64,000 nucleotides of DNA from Acanthococcus lagerstroemiae (GCA_031841125.1 CM063113.1:40702197-40766196); one strand, 5' to 3'. Positions 45,429 through 56,886 are shown, numbered from the stretch's first letter. Notes: generated by a model not told the origin, from the sequence alone. Numbers and translations: made by a program.

Positions 45429-45683
45429 TACCAGTCAAATATTTTCACCATCACCGTCAACTTGATGTATTCTTCAACGAAGTGAAGGAAACGTGAACGG
45501 AGTTGAAGTCGAAAATTTCTCAAATTTTCGACGAGAGACGAGAGACGAGAGATGAGAGATGTGAGAGATGAGGGATGGTAGATTGGAGATTGTAGACTGT
45601 CGATGTCCAAACTAGTTCGTTTAACTACTGCAATGGATAAAAGCATGTTCGTTGATGAAGTACTCGCGAACGATTAGCAGGAG
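45429..45683. other. Spacer with a short GAGAGACGA minisatellite
   Basis: About four imperfect GACGAGAGAC/GATGAGAGAT words occur at 45530-45580. No gene is seen. Confidence 0.5.
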
Positions 45684-46096
45684 GTCACTGTGTGGCCAAG
45701 TGGCAATGTGCCCGCTTTGTAATCCTTGCATCTCGAGTTTGAGTGCTACCAACGCCATAAAGATACTGATATTCGAATACCCCTACTAACATCCTACCAA
45801 ACGTAGCCACTACAGTATCAATCGAGGTGGAAACATAGCACGTACTGTAACCCCGCCAGTTCACACGAACAAGGCATTACTATCGCAGGATATGTTACGA
45901 CCAGATCAGAAATATTGGTACTGCGCGTGTGCACGTCGTGGACAACTTACTCAATGTCGTGAAACATGTGGCTCGTAAGCGAACTGCGGTTGCACACTCT
46001 CGGTACAGAGAAGGAAGACTCTAAGGCAACAAAACCGTGGGGAAAGCAACGGCAACCTACTCCAGCTAACTTGCTCAAGAGAGTCGTGCGTTAGAA
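45684..46096 (+). mobile_element. tRNA-derived SINE, copy 2
   Basis: The copy aligns with 33851-34266 over its whole length. It has the tRNA-like head GTCACTGTGTGGCCAAGTGG and shared body phrases CATCCTACCAAACGTAG, GCACGTCGTGGACAACTTAC, GTGGCTCGTAAGCGAACTGC and TAACTTGCTCAAGAGAGTCG. Box A and box B are more mutated than in copy 1, so this is probably the older or less constrained copy. Confidence 0.8.
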
Positions 46097-47205
46097 ACGG
46101 CGAACGCCGACGTCCGGTATCGGATATGGTGCCTGAAGAAGAAGTCTGACAGGAGGAAGATTCACTAATACTAAAATAGTAGTTTATACTAATACTAGCT
46201 CGTGCTAGCGCGTAAAGTATACTATCAACGGTGTCTGCAAACTGTTGCTGTTGGGGTTTTACTGATTCATTACCGAAAGAAAATTATCGAGGAACACAAT
46301 TTTCTAACTAAGACGTCCATAACCTTTTTTTTTACTGATTTGATTTGAAAAAATAGACAAAGACGCCTCACAGTGACTTAAATTTTCCAACTAAGGGTCA
46401 CTGATTTTTAAGTTGAAGCTAATTTACTTTTAAACTTTTGAAGCGCAGCACGTACTACTCCTCTATCCCCGCTTTACGCTTCTATTATCATTAACTGCTT
46501 TCCTGTTCTATGGATACAAGTTGGAAATCTTGTACTGATTGAGAGGCCAGCCAAAAGTAGGTACCAGACTTATGACAAAAAAGTATATAATTTTTTTCCT
46601 CGTTTCAATTCCAAGTGTGCACTTTTCTGAAACGTTCAAGAATAAAGTAACGATTCACGTATGTAAAAAAAAATTTTTAATAACGTATAATATAAATCTG
46701 CATCATGGAAATTACTAATAGCACTCCTGCCAGAGGTGACTTCCGTATTTTTCCGAATTTGATGGAAATGGAATTCTCGTGAGACGTTACACTTTCCCAC
46801 CTATTTTCAACCCCCTCCCATATCCACTAAAAACATTGAAAAATTGTGATATTTGGAGGATCCTCAGTGTCCCAAGTGTTATAGAATTTCCTTCGCTCTC
46901 ATACCAGCTTCAGTTGGTAGTACTATTATCAGTCCCGAGCAAAGCTATAGCATGGTGGGAGGCAAAGAGGCAGTACCTCCTGAAGCAATCATGTTGCTGC
47001 CAAGAGTTTTCGTTCTTTTCTTTCTCCCACTTGCAACAAAAATGGAATTAAGAGAAATTCTGCGAATTCTTTAAACAAAACGGTTTCGATTTCCAGTTTT
47101 CTTTCTTGATTGTTTTGCGCTTTGATTGCAAATGGAATCCTGTTTTTTTCCCTTTCTTTCTTTTTCAGTAACAAATTTTGACGTGGATATGTCCAATCGC
47201 TCGCC
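46097..47205. other. No supported gene
   Basis: AT-rich DNA. Open frames at 46779-47207 on both strands are short and overlapping, without resemblance. Confidence 0.35.
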
Positions 47206-47209
47206 ACAC

Positions 47210-47875
47210 AAAAGAGAAAAATTTCGCAGAAAACGCTCCTTAAAACACGTTCCGCAGAAAAACGTTACTATCGCGTTGTAGTTGCGTATTCCTCTTTACA
47301 CGGTCATTCGTTCGATCACAGTTCGCCCGGCCGACACACGGAGAATGCCGAGCGATGCCGAGAATGGACGATTACAGTCTGTTCAACTAATTTAAGAAGA
47401 GAATTGGGAATCAGAATCGAAGTGGCTGACATCTAGCGGATATTTTGTGGAATGAGTTATTAGTATCGTTGGAAAGAGTGTAAAAAGTAGAATTTTTCAA
47501 AATTGGGCCCCGATTCAAAAATGTGTACTCACGTTGGAAAAAGCTTATCAGTAAACACTATATCATATAGTTTCTACATGACCCTTGAACTTTGAATCAC
47601 GGGTTCTCAAAAAAACAGATTTTGCTGGTTTATTCCCTTACGCTGAATAGTGTCCAATTGTTCACGGGCAATCGCGTCAGTTTCATTGCTTGAGCGCGCT
47701 TCACTCTGGAAGTATGAATTTCAGAATGGGTTTATTTTATTATACCTCGTAGAATTGGTAAATTTTTTGTATTATTATATTGATAAATTGTATCCAGAAT
47801 CGTCATTATGGAACGCAGCTGCCTGGATGACATATCCATACAATTATGCCTTTCCATGCAGCGGTCGGACGCTTT
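47210..47875 (+). repeat. Dispersed repeat (GCAGAAAAACGTTAC family), copy 2 with an insert
   Basis: 47215-47365 matches 26085-26240, and 47826-47868 (CTGGATGACATATCC...CAGCGGTCGG) matches 26281-26330. The ~460 bp between are absent from copy 1 and include a copy of the 16547-16773 MITE family at 47440-47625. Confidence 0.65.
47440..47625. mobile_element. Partial copy of the 16547-16773 MITE family, inverted
   Basis: It shares GAAAGAGTGTAAAAAGTAGA, TGTACTCACGTTGGAAAAAG and CTTATCAGTAAACACTAT in reverse-complement order with 16575-16740. The 17-bp terminal repeats of the other copy are not preserved here. Confidence 0.7.
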
Positions 47876-48142
47876 CTTTTTTTTGAAAATTTTGCCTCTT
47901 CCCTCTCCCGCTGCACAAATAATGGTTGCCCCCTCTTTGAAAATGAAATCACACTAGAAGCCTGCTCCCGGACTCAAGGAATACAGAGTATAGTGAACAG
48001 GTACAATTCAAATATTTGAATATCAGCGAGTCATTCGAGTCACAGTAATCATTCGTTATTCGTACGTCCGTATAACGCTCGAATGGATATTTGAGGGTCC
48101 GAATAACACTTGACCAATATTCGGCCAAATGAACAACTGGTC
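47876..48142. other. Spacer, no gene recognised
   Basis: A short stretch with no open frame or repeat match. Confidence 0.35.
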
Positions 48143-48504
48143 CAGTGTTGCCAGATGGGAAGCTGAAAAATATACTAGCGAACTTTAATCAAGATTGCTT
48201 CAGATTTCAAATGAAATGGACCAAATAAAATGCATGTTTTTTGAAACTGTGCCAAAATGTAGAAGACATTTTTTGGTTACTATCTTTAAAATATACCAAA
48301 ATCCGCTAAATATACATGTACATACTAAAATCTATTCAAAACGAACAAAAACATAAGACGAAACGTGCTAGAAAATGTACCAGATCCTACCAAGAATAAT
48401 GAAAATGCGTTAGAATGTACCAGAATTGTTGAAATAACGGGACATTGTACCAGAAAAGTTGGAGTGTACGAGATCTGGTACAAAAATGTACTCTGGCAAC
48501 ACTG
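48143..48504. mobile_element. MITE with CAGTGTTGCCAGA ends, copy 2
   Basis: CAGTGTTGCCAGA (48143-48155) and TCTGGCAACACTG (48492-48504) are exactly inverted. The interior repeats TGTACCAGA-like words (near 48379, 48417, 48447 and, inverted, 48474), possibly subterminal binding sites. CTGGTC hexamers lie just outside both ends, consistent with a short duplication. Related to 18376-18931. Confidence 0.78.
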
Positions 48505-48599
48505 ACCTGGTCTTACTCAATCCGACAAGTAGCGGTTTTGCGCGAATTTTCGGCACAAAATTATTTGCTCGTTGATATTTGATTCAGGAGCGGTTACTC

Positions 48600-49030
48600 A
48601 CGTAGGCCTCTGGTGTATACTATTTCACGACAGTTTTCACCCCGACAACCACCCATTTCGATATACCCTATTGATGATTTTTGCATAGGAAATCCGCAGC
48701 AGCACGCAGCGATTCTGAGTGAGACAGTCGCAGTCCCCGCTGATGCGGAAAAACAAAGTGTCAGCAGCGTTTCGCAGCAAAAACATGTTCGCAGTGGTGC
48801 GGAGAAAAGATCTGTCAGCAGCGTTCATGACCCGTTGTTCACTGAGTTACACTGCTGATGAAATCAGAATCAGCAGCTGATTCAAATGGTTTTTCAGTAG
48901 CTATTCTCTGCTGTATTTTTATTCCGTGGTGGAAATAAATCGATTATACTGCTGCATTTTGCAGCGGAAAAACAGTAGTTCTAGCTGTGGTCCGCAGCTA
49001 CAATTCTCTACTCTGCGGTAGACAGCGTAC
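48600..49030. repeat. CAGC-rich dispersed repeat, copy 1
   Basis: It is dense in GCAGCAG, CCGCAG and GCAGCGTT words on both strands and starts near ATACCCTATTGATGA. The same vocabulary and, inverted, the TACCCTATTGA start occur at 52150-54070. The frames here are by-products. Confidence 0.6.
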
Positions 49031-52000
49031 TGCAGTTTCTCTTCTCATTTACAATTTATAAAATTGAAATAGTAAAAATACAAAGTAACTGGTCGCCAAA
49101 AAATTAATAATATCAATGATTCTTGAAATTACGAGTATATTTATGTAAACATACGAGTATAAAACTTTCAAAATTGCTCAAATCCAAGAATTCGGGTGAC
49201 CTCATCATGTGATTTGGTGACCTCATAGGTTACTTCATGTGATTTGGTGACCATATTTGTCTCTGAAATAAATTATAATGTTGAATAACTATATGGTATT
49301 TTCAAGTTCTTTCTTAGAAATTACACACAGTTAGAAGCAACAATTTGGTAAGGCTTATGTTCTGCATGCAATTTTTCAAATGTCTCTCTCTTTCTCTCTA
49401 CTTTCCTTCAGGGCCCTGATACATCATTACATGGCCCTACTATCTTATTCCCAATTCTCTCCTACGTGAACCAAAAACAAAAACCTTCATCTCACCTTTC
49501 TCCAATTTTTCACTGCTCGATTGTTATTCTGTACTTAATGAGTTTTGAATCACGCGGATTGAGGATGAATGATTCTTAAAACACCGAGAAGAACATTCTC
49601 TATATCCTTCTTTCCCTCATATTATATTGCTTGAAATTAAAAGAATATATTTCTTCTTTAATGCACCTCAACTGATCTAAATAAATAACTCTTCCCAATA
49701 TTTCATATTGATACTCTTTCAATTCATCACAATTCATAGCCGGAATGATTTTTTTCTCATAGAAAAGTCATTGCGGGGATCCCACTCATTTATCTTTGAG
49801 GCCCCATTCTCGTACACTGATAACGTCATTGCACTCCTTGCCTAGAGACATAAATTTTATTTTGTATTCAATTCTGATTCTGTCTTCTGGTAATTTATCG
49901 CATCATTTCCACCTAGTATTTGATATTGTCACAAGGGAACTCCATTCACTTTGCTTTTTTGAAGTCCCACCCTGCTTTCTGCATCCACCAACATACTTGA
50001 GACCTTCATAATTTTTTTGAACATATTTTGACCCACTGATATCACCTTCCTATTATTCCTACGAGTATTCCGTAAGATTTTCAAATCTCATATTCATACA
50101 ATATTTACCTATAATATTCTGACAATTCAGGTTCTCTCGTTCATCGGACTCATCGGACTCAGCTTTGTTCGATTTATCTAGAGAAATATATATTACATAA
50201 TAACAAGTAAAAATGGATTTCTTTTCACACTATTCCATAAACGAATTAAAAAATCAGTCACGTTTTCACTATCTACCACTCTTCACAAGTTGTCCACTTT
50301 CTTCCGAGGATCAAATTCCCTGACTTTTCCAGATTTTTTCAATGCTCACAAACGCCCCCTCCTTTGGTCAAGGGCGGACTTCTTTGAATACTAGGTTGTT
50401 TATGTCCACTGGCCACAATAAAAACAATTTATTGCGTACATCTCTGTTGAAAGGGCCCACTTTGGCGATCACAGTTTTGGCTGTATCTACAGCTGTATTT
50501 TTTTTTAATTTCGACCAAAAAATCAATTTTCGGGTTTTTAGCGATTTGGTTCTATCAGCTTTGCTGTACCATTTTTTGAGGTCTCATTCCATTCAAGCTC
50601 CAGGGTATGAAATGCATAGAAAAAAAAGGGCCCAGGTTGTCGACTCCAGTTTTTTTCTGAACGGAAATTTTCACTCTTAATCATTTTGCGGACTTTCAAA
50701 AACATTTTTGTCAAAATACAGCTTTTCTGTACCTCATTATCAAAAAGACTGATAAAATATCTTTCAGTAACGTTACATAGCTGGTTAAGGTCTCATTCGA
50801 AAGGTAATTCGGTCTAGTATGACCCCCGCCCCTCGACTTCATACCGACAAGACCAAGTGGACCTTCTTGACAGAGATATATACAAAATATGAACATTTTC
50901 TAAGACTCTTGAAATAGTTCGAATGAATGTTACTGACTTTTCACCCATACAGAACCTTTAAGACAGGTTATCACTTATGAAAACCCGCGACCCCCCCCAA
51001 CATGTGCGCGCGCGTTTTGAAACACAGGATACAAAAAGTCAAGTAGATATCTTTTGAACGGCTGCCGTACTAGCCTAGAGATCATTTTCGGAATTTTCCC
51101 ACACCCAAGTTGATTCACCCATTGAATAATTAGGGGTGCTATTTTTCAACATGCGAAAAAGAATGGTGGTTCACGCGAGAATGAAACAGGGAAGGAAAAA
51201 ACGCGACAATAATCAGCTATTAAAAAAAAAAAAAAAAAGCGACAAACACGCCAGTTTTAGGATGTTGGAAACTTTAAGGCGTTTTATCAGTTTTGGACTG
51301 TCAGTTCGGGCTAATATACCAGTTTGAGTTTTTGGTCAGATATTGGTTGTCCATCACATTGGTTAGTTTTTCAGTAGTGATTCTCAATAAGCGTTTCCCG
51401 AAACATTCCTGATTTGATTTCTCGTTTCTTTCTACTTTTTTTCTTTGGACTGGGGGGGGGGCTCATATTTTTCGTATTTTTGATTGAAAACATTCTGGGA
51501 AACATCCCTGTATTGCACATGCTGCAGATGAGAGTGATTAGAGCCATAGCCAAGAGATGCAGTGGCAGAAGTTCATGACAGTCCAGCAACTGGCATAGGT
51601 TGTTGAGGCTGACAATCTAGCGCACGACACTAGTTGTTGGAGCTGCAGTGGCAGTGGTTGATGGCAGTAGCGACCTGGTACCTGAAGTATGAGAGGGTTG
51701 AGTACCCTGAAGTTGGAGTAACCAAGAGAACAACTAAAATGGAACACTGTAAGTACCATCCATACATGCGACAACATACAGGTCCGACCATTTAAATTTG
51801 TGCGCCTTATTTCGCGTGCATTCCGTTTGATTTCTAGACTTGTCGTTTTCCGCATGCAAACGCTATTTCTATCGCTTATAAATAATTATTCTCCAATAAC
51901 TACTAGTTGAATATTACATTAAATGACATGTAGATGACATAACTTACCAGTAAATTACCTTCTCAACACAAAATTCCGAACTGAACTAAAAAACGCAACG

Positions 52001-52149
52001 CACAACTGCTAACTTGGAAGTTGGAAACAGAAACTGTGAGATAGTTTGTAGACACACATCGAACCGGATAGCCTAAGCCGCAAACGTTTATCTAAAGCCG
52101 CCGACTTGGCGACAACCTTGGAGCCTGAAGGTAACATCACTCCTAGCTA
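49031..52149. other. Long AT-rich stretch without recognised gene
   Basis: No frame above 112 codons. A poly-A run lies at 51222-51239, a C-run near 50990, CGCGCGCG near 51006, and a G-run near 51451-51459. A duplicated GGTGACCTCATnnGTnAnTT phrase occurs at 49196-49250. The CAGT/GGCAG-rich piece at 51530-51700 resembles nothing known. Intron or intergenic DNA is the simplest reading. Confidence 0.4.
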
Positions 52150-52448
52150 CAAGCCATTGTTTCATTCTGATATAGCTGCTGAAAAAAATTGAATTATCCG
52201 CAGCGTTCCGCTACTTAGTCGCAGTAAAATGAAACGCTGCTGTATACTATCCAACATTTAACCGCTGAATGCTGCTAAGTTTCATCATCTACATCAGCAG
52301 TGTAGTGGATAATTGTTTTAAATTGCTGCGTAACGCTGCTGTCTCTATGTGTACTCTGCGGAATCATTTCAAAATCCGCAGCGGACAACTCTTGAGGTCT
52401 GCTGTTAGATCTGCTCACATCGCAGTGTAACACTGCACAATTGTATAC

Positions 52449-53954
52449 GGGTGAATCTCTGAATAACCTGAAAATTCAGTTTCCAAATTTTAAAATTTGG
52501 AACATCATTGAACAAAATTTTTTTCCTGCGGATCATGTAGTATACCTGCAAGTAAGTACATGTATGGGGTAAGTCCCACAAGAAACGCCACATAGGGGAT
52601 AGAAGGGGGCTTTTTGTATACTACGATGGACTACGATAGAATTCCATTGTAGTATTCTCTATTTCTTTGATACTACAATGGAATTGCTTAATATTACGAT
52701 GGAATTGCTTGATATCACAATGGAATTTGAGGAACATACAACCAGATGTATTCCAATAGCGAGGACGACAACTGAAGAAACGAGAAGAATATTCATCTGA
52801 ATGGCAAGGAGTACAATTCAAGACATAAGAAAGAAGTACTTCAACATCGTCGGAATTGGATGCATCAGTGTCTGCCTCTGAATTTTTTTTTTCGGCAAGG
52901 AAGTAATAAGCGCATTCTCCTTCGCATTCGAAGCAACTCAATTTGTTGAAACAGAGGATGCCACATTCTTGTGCGTTCCATGTGACCTGGTGTACGGACA
53001 TCGTTCCTTCAAAGAGAAAAAAAAGGTTATCTAGGATGAGTATTGACAGGTCATGAAGATGTGAAACAACGGGCTGAAGAGAAATCATCACCATTCAGCT
53101 GTCTCTTCTGGATAATGTGGCAAAAGCAACGATAAATTCCATTGTAATATCTTCTTTTCCATCGTAGTATTCTTCAAAAATTATACTTCGATACTACGAT
53201 GGAAAGAAAAAATGTATACCACGATAGAAAATTTGAACATCTTTCTTAATTCAACAGAGCAACACTGGCCAGCATGCAGTAATGAAGCACAAAATGATGA
53301 TAGGCAGTGTTCCCTTGTATGAAAAAGTCAAAATCGTTTTTCTCAGACTAGAACTTCATGGCGTATAATCGTATACTACGATGGAATAGAAAAAAAATAG
53401 AGCGGGATTTTTGGACAGAAATTTGGCAAAAAGTCTGCAATAAATTCAAAAATAGACAGTTTTCATGATTGGATCGCTATACTTCTGTGCTAAATAAGAA
53501 GATTCAGTACTTTTTCCCATCAGTAAATCTAAACTAGTCCCATATTAAGATGATTCAAATTTTGTATACTACGATGGAAAAAAACTAATTTCATGACTTC
53601 TTCCTCCCTTGTAGATGCACGTCTCAGTTCAAAAATTTTTTTCTCCGCTCTTAACTTATATTCTATTACCTCTTTTCTCGTGAACCTTATAAATTTTGAT
53701 TGTTTCTTGATAATAATGGACCTACGGTCAACTACAGTCGAAAATCGAAGTTGGTTACAGTATACTACGATGGAACTTTTACTCTATTTGAGTACCTTCC
53801 TCAGTTCTAGTGCGATGGGAATGACTGAGAGATTGCTGTCGGTAATAAGGGGGTTCTTCGCTATTGATTAAAAAAAAAACAAGTTACTTCATGTTCTTAG
53901 TTGTAGAGAAAATTCCTGGTTACTACAATTTTCTGGTTATTCAGAGATTCACCC
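52449..53954. mobile_element. 1,506-bp transposon with 20-bp perfect TIRs and a dispersed TACTACGATGGAA motif
   Basis: GGGTGAATCTCTGAATAACC at 52449-52468 recurs exactly in reverse complement at 53935-53954. Inside are about twelve copies of a 13-bp motif, TACTACGATGGAA or one- to two-base variants. Forward copies start at about 52619, 52671, 52692, 52713, 53192, 53217, 53374, 53567 and 53763; inverted copies start at 52642, 53137 and 53157. Clustered short motifs in a DNA transposon usually serve as transposase-binding sites. Flanks are ATAC and ATAA, a possible 4-bp duplication. The superfamily was not recognised. Confidence 0.75.
52621..53094 (-). CDS. Cys-rich protein fragment inside the TIR transposon (unknown)
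   Basis: The frame encodes about 157 residues. It has a hydrophobic-acidic start, then MSVHQVTWN, CGILCFNKLSCFECEGEC and AYYFLAEKK, an acidic Asp/Ser stretch, and LLSYVLNCTPC. The CxxC-like spacing suggests a small zinc-binding region. The last 40 residues (FHCDIKQFHRNIKQFHC) are only the 13-bp motif translated, so the true end is probably earlier. It lies wholly inside the TIR element on its - strand, so it may be the remnant of its transposase. The family is not recognised and the start codon is uncertain. Confidence 0.4.
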   Translation of the reverse strand: MVMISLQPVVSHLHDLSILILDNLFFLFEGTMSVHQVTWNAQECGILCFNKLSCFECEGECAYYFLAEKKNSEADTDASNSDDVEVLLSYVLNCTPCHSDEYSSRFFSCRPRYWNTSGCMFLKFHCDIKQFHRNIKQFHCSIKEIENTTMEFYRSPS

Positions 53955-54179
53955 ATAAACGCAGCGTTGATTCTCATAATTTCGCAGCAGAAAACTGAAA
54001 ATCCGCTACAACCAGGAGCTGAATTTTGCCCGATTTCGTCAATAGGGTAATCCTGTAAAGTAGGAGCAATTTGGAACGCGTAAGAATTGAGGATAAAAAC
54101 ATTTTGCACCCTCCTCCTTCTTCCAGCGTCGGATAATTTCAGGTACCCTCGAAATATTGATTAAAAGCGTGGAGTTTTG

Positions 54180-54516
54180 AACGATTTGCGCCACTTATCT
54201 TCTTATTGCCGCTGAATATGAAAAAATATTTGTCGAAATACAATCGATATCCGGCGGGAACAACGAATGCGATAAACGCGGACATTTTCCGCTGTCGGTT
54301 AACATGCCCCCCTCGCCTAAAGAATACATGACTACCCACTCGCCCATCGCGAAATCCGATTTACAGATCGACAAAATTTTTTTACCTTGCCTGGGTAACA
54401 ATTTTGGAATCCTTCTTAATACTCGCCAAAAATACGTGCCCGGTACCCGTTCGTTATTTATCGTCCTTTCCGCTATTGCCGAAAATGATGTACGACCGAC
54501 AGTTGACAGATTGTAA
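54180..54516 (+). CDS. Open frame with coding-like composition, unknown
   Basis: The frame is open from about 54180 to TAA at 54514-54516, with a first Met at 54304 (MPPSPKEYMTTHSPIAKS). CG-rich third positions and the proximity to the cyclic-nucleotide-binding exons (160 bp upstream of exon A) make an additional exon conceivable. No donor consensus was found at its end and no family was recognised. Confidence 0.25.
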
Positions 54517-54677
54517 TCTTCTTTCTCTGACCGCCCACCACCGATACCCTCCGTCGGGTATCCAGCGTACTCTAGGTATTCATTCCGATGGGGGACTGGA
54601 CGGTGGGAGGGCGCGAATGATACCTACGCTGGCAATTTTACACGATTTCGTGTGTATCCGCGATATCGATTAAACAG

Positions 54678-54912
54678 TTCGTTTGGCGCAGCGAAATAAT
54701 GAAAATGTTCAAAAGAGCGGCGACCGAATTGCTCTGCTTGAAAAAAGACGACGTGCAATCGGTTTTGCTCGCGACAGTTCGCGGCAAAAATGAAGACACA
54801 GTCGAAGCCTTGCGTCTGTTTCCGTACTTCAACGGCTGGTCCGAGAAGAGCATTAAAGAATGCTGCATCATGTCCGCAATCAAACGATTCTTACCCGATA
54901 CCGTAATTCTAA
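54678..54912 (+). CDS. Cyclic-nucleotide-binding-domain protein, exon A
   Basis: The frame reads MFKRAATELLCLKKDDVQ, then LRLFPYFNGWSEKSIKEC and IKRFLPDTVIL. This is the start of a cNMP-binding domain: the helical lead-in with LxxFPFFxxW, followed by the first strand. The acceptor is AG at 54676-54677; an alternative AG at 54690-54691 keeps the same frame. The donor is strong (A|GTAAGT after 54912) and leaves phase 1. Joined to exon B the codon becomes Asn and the domain continues without a gap. CNBD2-like proteins are a plausible relative; the gene's N-terminus is not identified. Confidence 0.7.
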
Positions 54913-55532
54913 GTAAGTAAGCTTTTACATATTAAGTATTATTTATTAATTTGCCATTTACATAGCGAAGTATCATGTAGCAAATGAGATCTCGTAAGTA
55001 GTCGTTAACCCTTATTTAATTCCCACTTCTCTATGCCATTGGGGAAAAATTTTTCCCCACGATTTCCTATAGGCGTTTAGCTATTTGACACGAAAATGCT
55101 CAAAATTTGGTGATATTATCATTCTAAGGCCCACACTTCAGTTGTATCATATTGTGTTACAGGAGATGGTCCGGTTATGAAATACCACTTTTTCATCTCT
55201 CATAAATCCCGATGGAATAGATCAAATGAGACTGAATGGCGTTAAGAGGAGCTTAGTATAGTCTATTCTTAGAATCTGTGGTTGAGATTCTCAAAAATGT
55301 AATTTAGGTAGCTATATTTCCAAATTACAAAAATTGAGTATTTTGAAGAGTTTCTCGGAGGGAGGGGGGAGGAGAGGAGTTCAAATATGAGATACCTAAA
55401 ATAAATTATTTCGAAACGTTCAAAACACTGAAAAAACTCATTTGTTTCGTTACCATGAACTAAATAAACAAACATTCCGACAAAGTCAAACTTTTTTTTT
55501 TCTTACAAAACGAGCAAGAGTAGACAAAAAAA
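54913..55532. other. Intron of the cyclic-nucleotide-binding gene, first part
   Basis: AT-rich sequence starting with the donor GTAAGTAAGC. No repeat family was recognised. Confidence 0.5.
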
Positions 55533-56095
55533 TTGCGTAACCTTTTGAAGCTTTTAAAGAGAAAGAAGGAGTCCAACTGCTGCACAGAAGGGATGGCCTC
55601 AAACACCCAAATTCCAGTTTCATCTAATAGCCAGACCAGCAAACGAACTTTGGACGTCAGAAGCCCCGATAACGAAGCAACCATCCACTCACAGCCTAAC
55701 CCAACGAAGAGGCTTTTAACGTTCCAACCCAAAGCAGAACCGAGGTCCGAAGAAAAATGGTCCAATCAAAGCTGTTTCCTAAGCCTGCGTTCTACACAAA
55801 CTCGCAAAAATCAGAATGTAAGCCCAACTCATCACCAAGCCCAGGTAAGCCCGGTCAGCTAGGGCTTTGCAGACCACACCCCAATTATCAACTCACCCAA
55901 AAATCTGTAAACAAAAACAATCTCGAACGCAAAAACATAAAATCCTACACTTTAAGGCCATCAAAAAATTCTTCTATTTCGAAATAACACAACCCCCAAA
56001 AATCCCAGGAGTAACTATCAAAAAACACCAATCAAAAATGGCTAAGCCTACTTCGAGTAAGCAAAATTTGGTACAAGTTGCCACGATAACGTGAG
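55533..56095 (+). pseudogene. Possible TE gag/ORF1-like remnant in the intron
   Basis: A Ser/Thr/Pro/Lys-rich frame (MASNTQIPVSSNSQTSKR, PTKRLLTFQPKAEPRS) shifts at about 55757 into a second similar frame (SKLFPKPAFYTNSQ, then NSSPSPGKPGQLGLC) and a third to 56094. Low-complexity polar composition and successive frameshifts resemble the N-terminal part of LINE ORF1. No zinc knuckle was seen, so the identity is weak. Confidence 0.3.
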
Positions 56096-56239
56096 AACTC
56101 TAGAACACCATGAGAGTCTGATAGAGCTAGAAAATCTATATATTTAAAATATGTTTGAAAAACTGGGTTCTATGAAGTTCCAACACCAATATCTCAGACC
56201 CTAATTATTGCACAATGCTGGTTAAGATCTTAAAACACT

Positions 56240-56525
56240 CGGTGAATCAAGTGCCCTATGTATCTTTTTGATCACTCAAATCCGTTCAGTCTGAGGAGAG
56301 TTATGAGGTAACAACCAACTCAACCTCACTACTCACACACATTTCTTCCAATTTGTCCATTACTCACGAACTACTTGACCTACAAAGTTCATCTTAGTCT
56401 AAGAACACTTAGTGAAGCAACCTCTTTCATATGCGTTTTTGATCACTCAAATCCGTTCAGCCTGAGGAGAGTAATGAGGTAACAACCACCTCAACCTCAA
56501 TACTCACACGCATTTCTTCCACTCC
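56240..56525. repeat. Two-unit ~187-bp direct repeat upstream of the Helitron fragment
   Basis: TTTTTGATCACTCAAATCCG, TTCAGTCTGAGGAGAGT and GAGGTAACAACCA phrases occur at about 56265-56360 and again at about 56443-56525. Both end in CATTTCTTCCA. Confidence 0.7.
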
Positions 56526-56526
56526 G

Positions 56527-56886
56527 GAAGCAGGAGAAAAAGAGCTCTCAGAATTCCTGCTGCAGATTGGTAATGGTACTTTCCCTCATTCTGGCTCTGA
56601 AAATGGGGGCATTACAGAATTACCTGCAAGCATAATTTCTCAGGACATTATAAGAGATGTCTATGGTGAAAAGTTTGACACTCCAGAGGATGTCCTGAAA
56701 TTTTCTAATGTTGCAATTCTGGCATCAAAGAATGATCATTGTCAGAAGATCAACGACAAGATTTTGGACTTGATTCCCAGAGAAGCCAAAACCTACACAA
56801 GCGTGAATAGACATGACAGTGACATCCTGCAATTCCCCGCTGAATTTCTGGATAGTCTGGAGTTAGACAGGTTTATCATCAAATAA
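56527..56886 (+). pseudogene. Helitron helicase (Pif1-like), C-terminal fragment
   Basis: A 119-codon frame lacking an ATG reads EFLLQIGNGTFPHSG, ITELPASIISQDIIRDVYG, FSNVAILASKNDHCQKIN and ILQFPAEFLDSLELDRF. In Helitron-encoded Pif1-type helicases this order is typical of the region after the ATPase core: (W/F)LLxIGxG, then (A)ILxxxNxxVxxIN, then PxEFLNSL. No Rep domain or Walker motif is present, so it is a remnant. It lies inside the intron between exons A and B, in the same orientation as the host gene. Confidence 0.8.

Larger units (their letters stand above)
52150..54070. repeat. CAGC-rich dispersed repeat, copy 2, split by a transposon
   Basis: The left part (52150-52448) is rich in CGCTGCTG, GCAGCG and CCGCAG words. 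The right part (53955-54070) continues with AACGCAGCGTTGATTCTC and ends at GTCAATAGGGTAATC, the inverted counterpart of the start at about 48660. The 1.5-kb transposon at 52449-53954 separates them. Confidence 0.55.

Noticed and set aside
49800..50140. Antisense LINE endonuclease fragment
   Set aside because: A - strand stretch (DRIRIEYKIKFMSL) was suggestive but lacked a second conserved motif.
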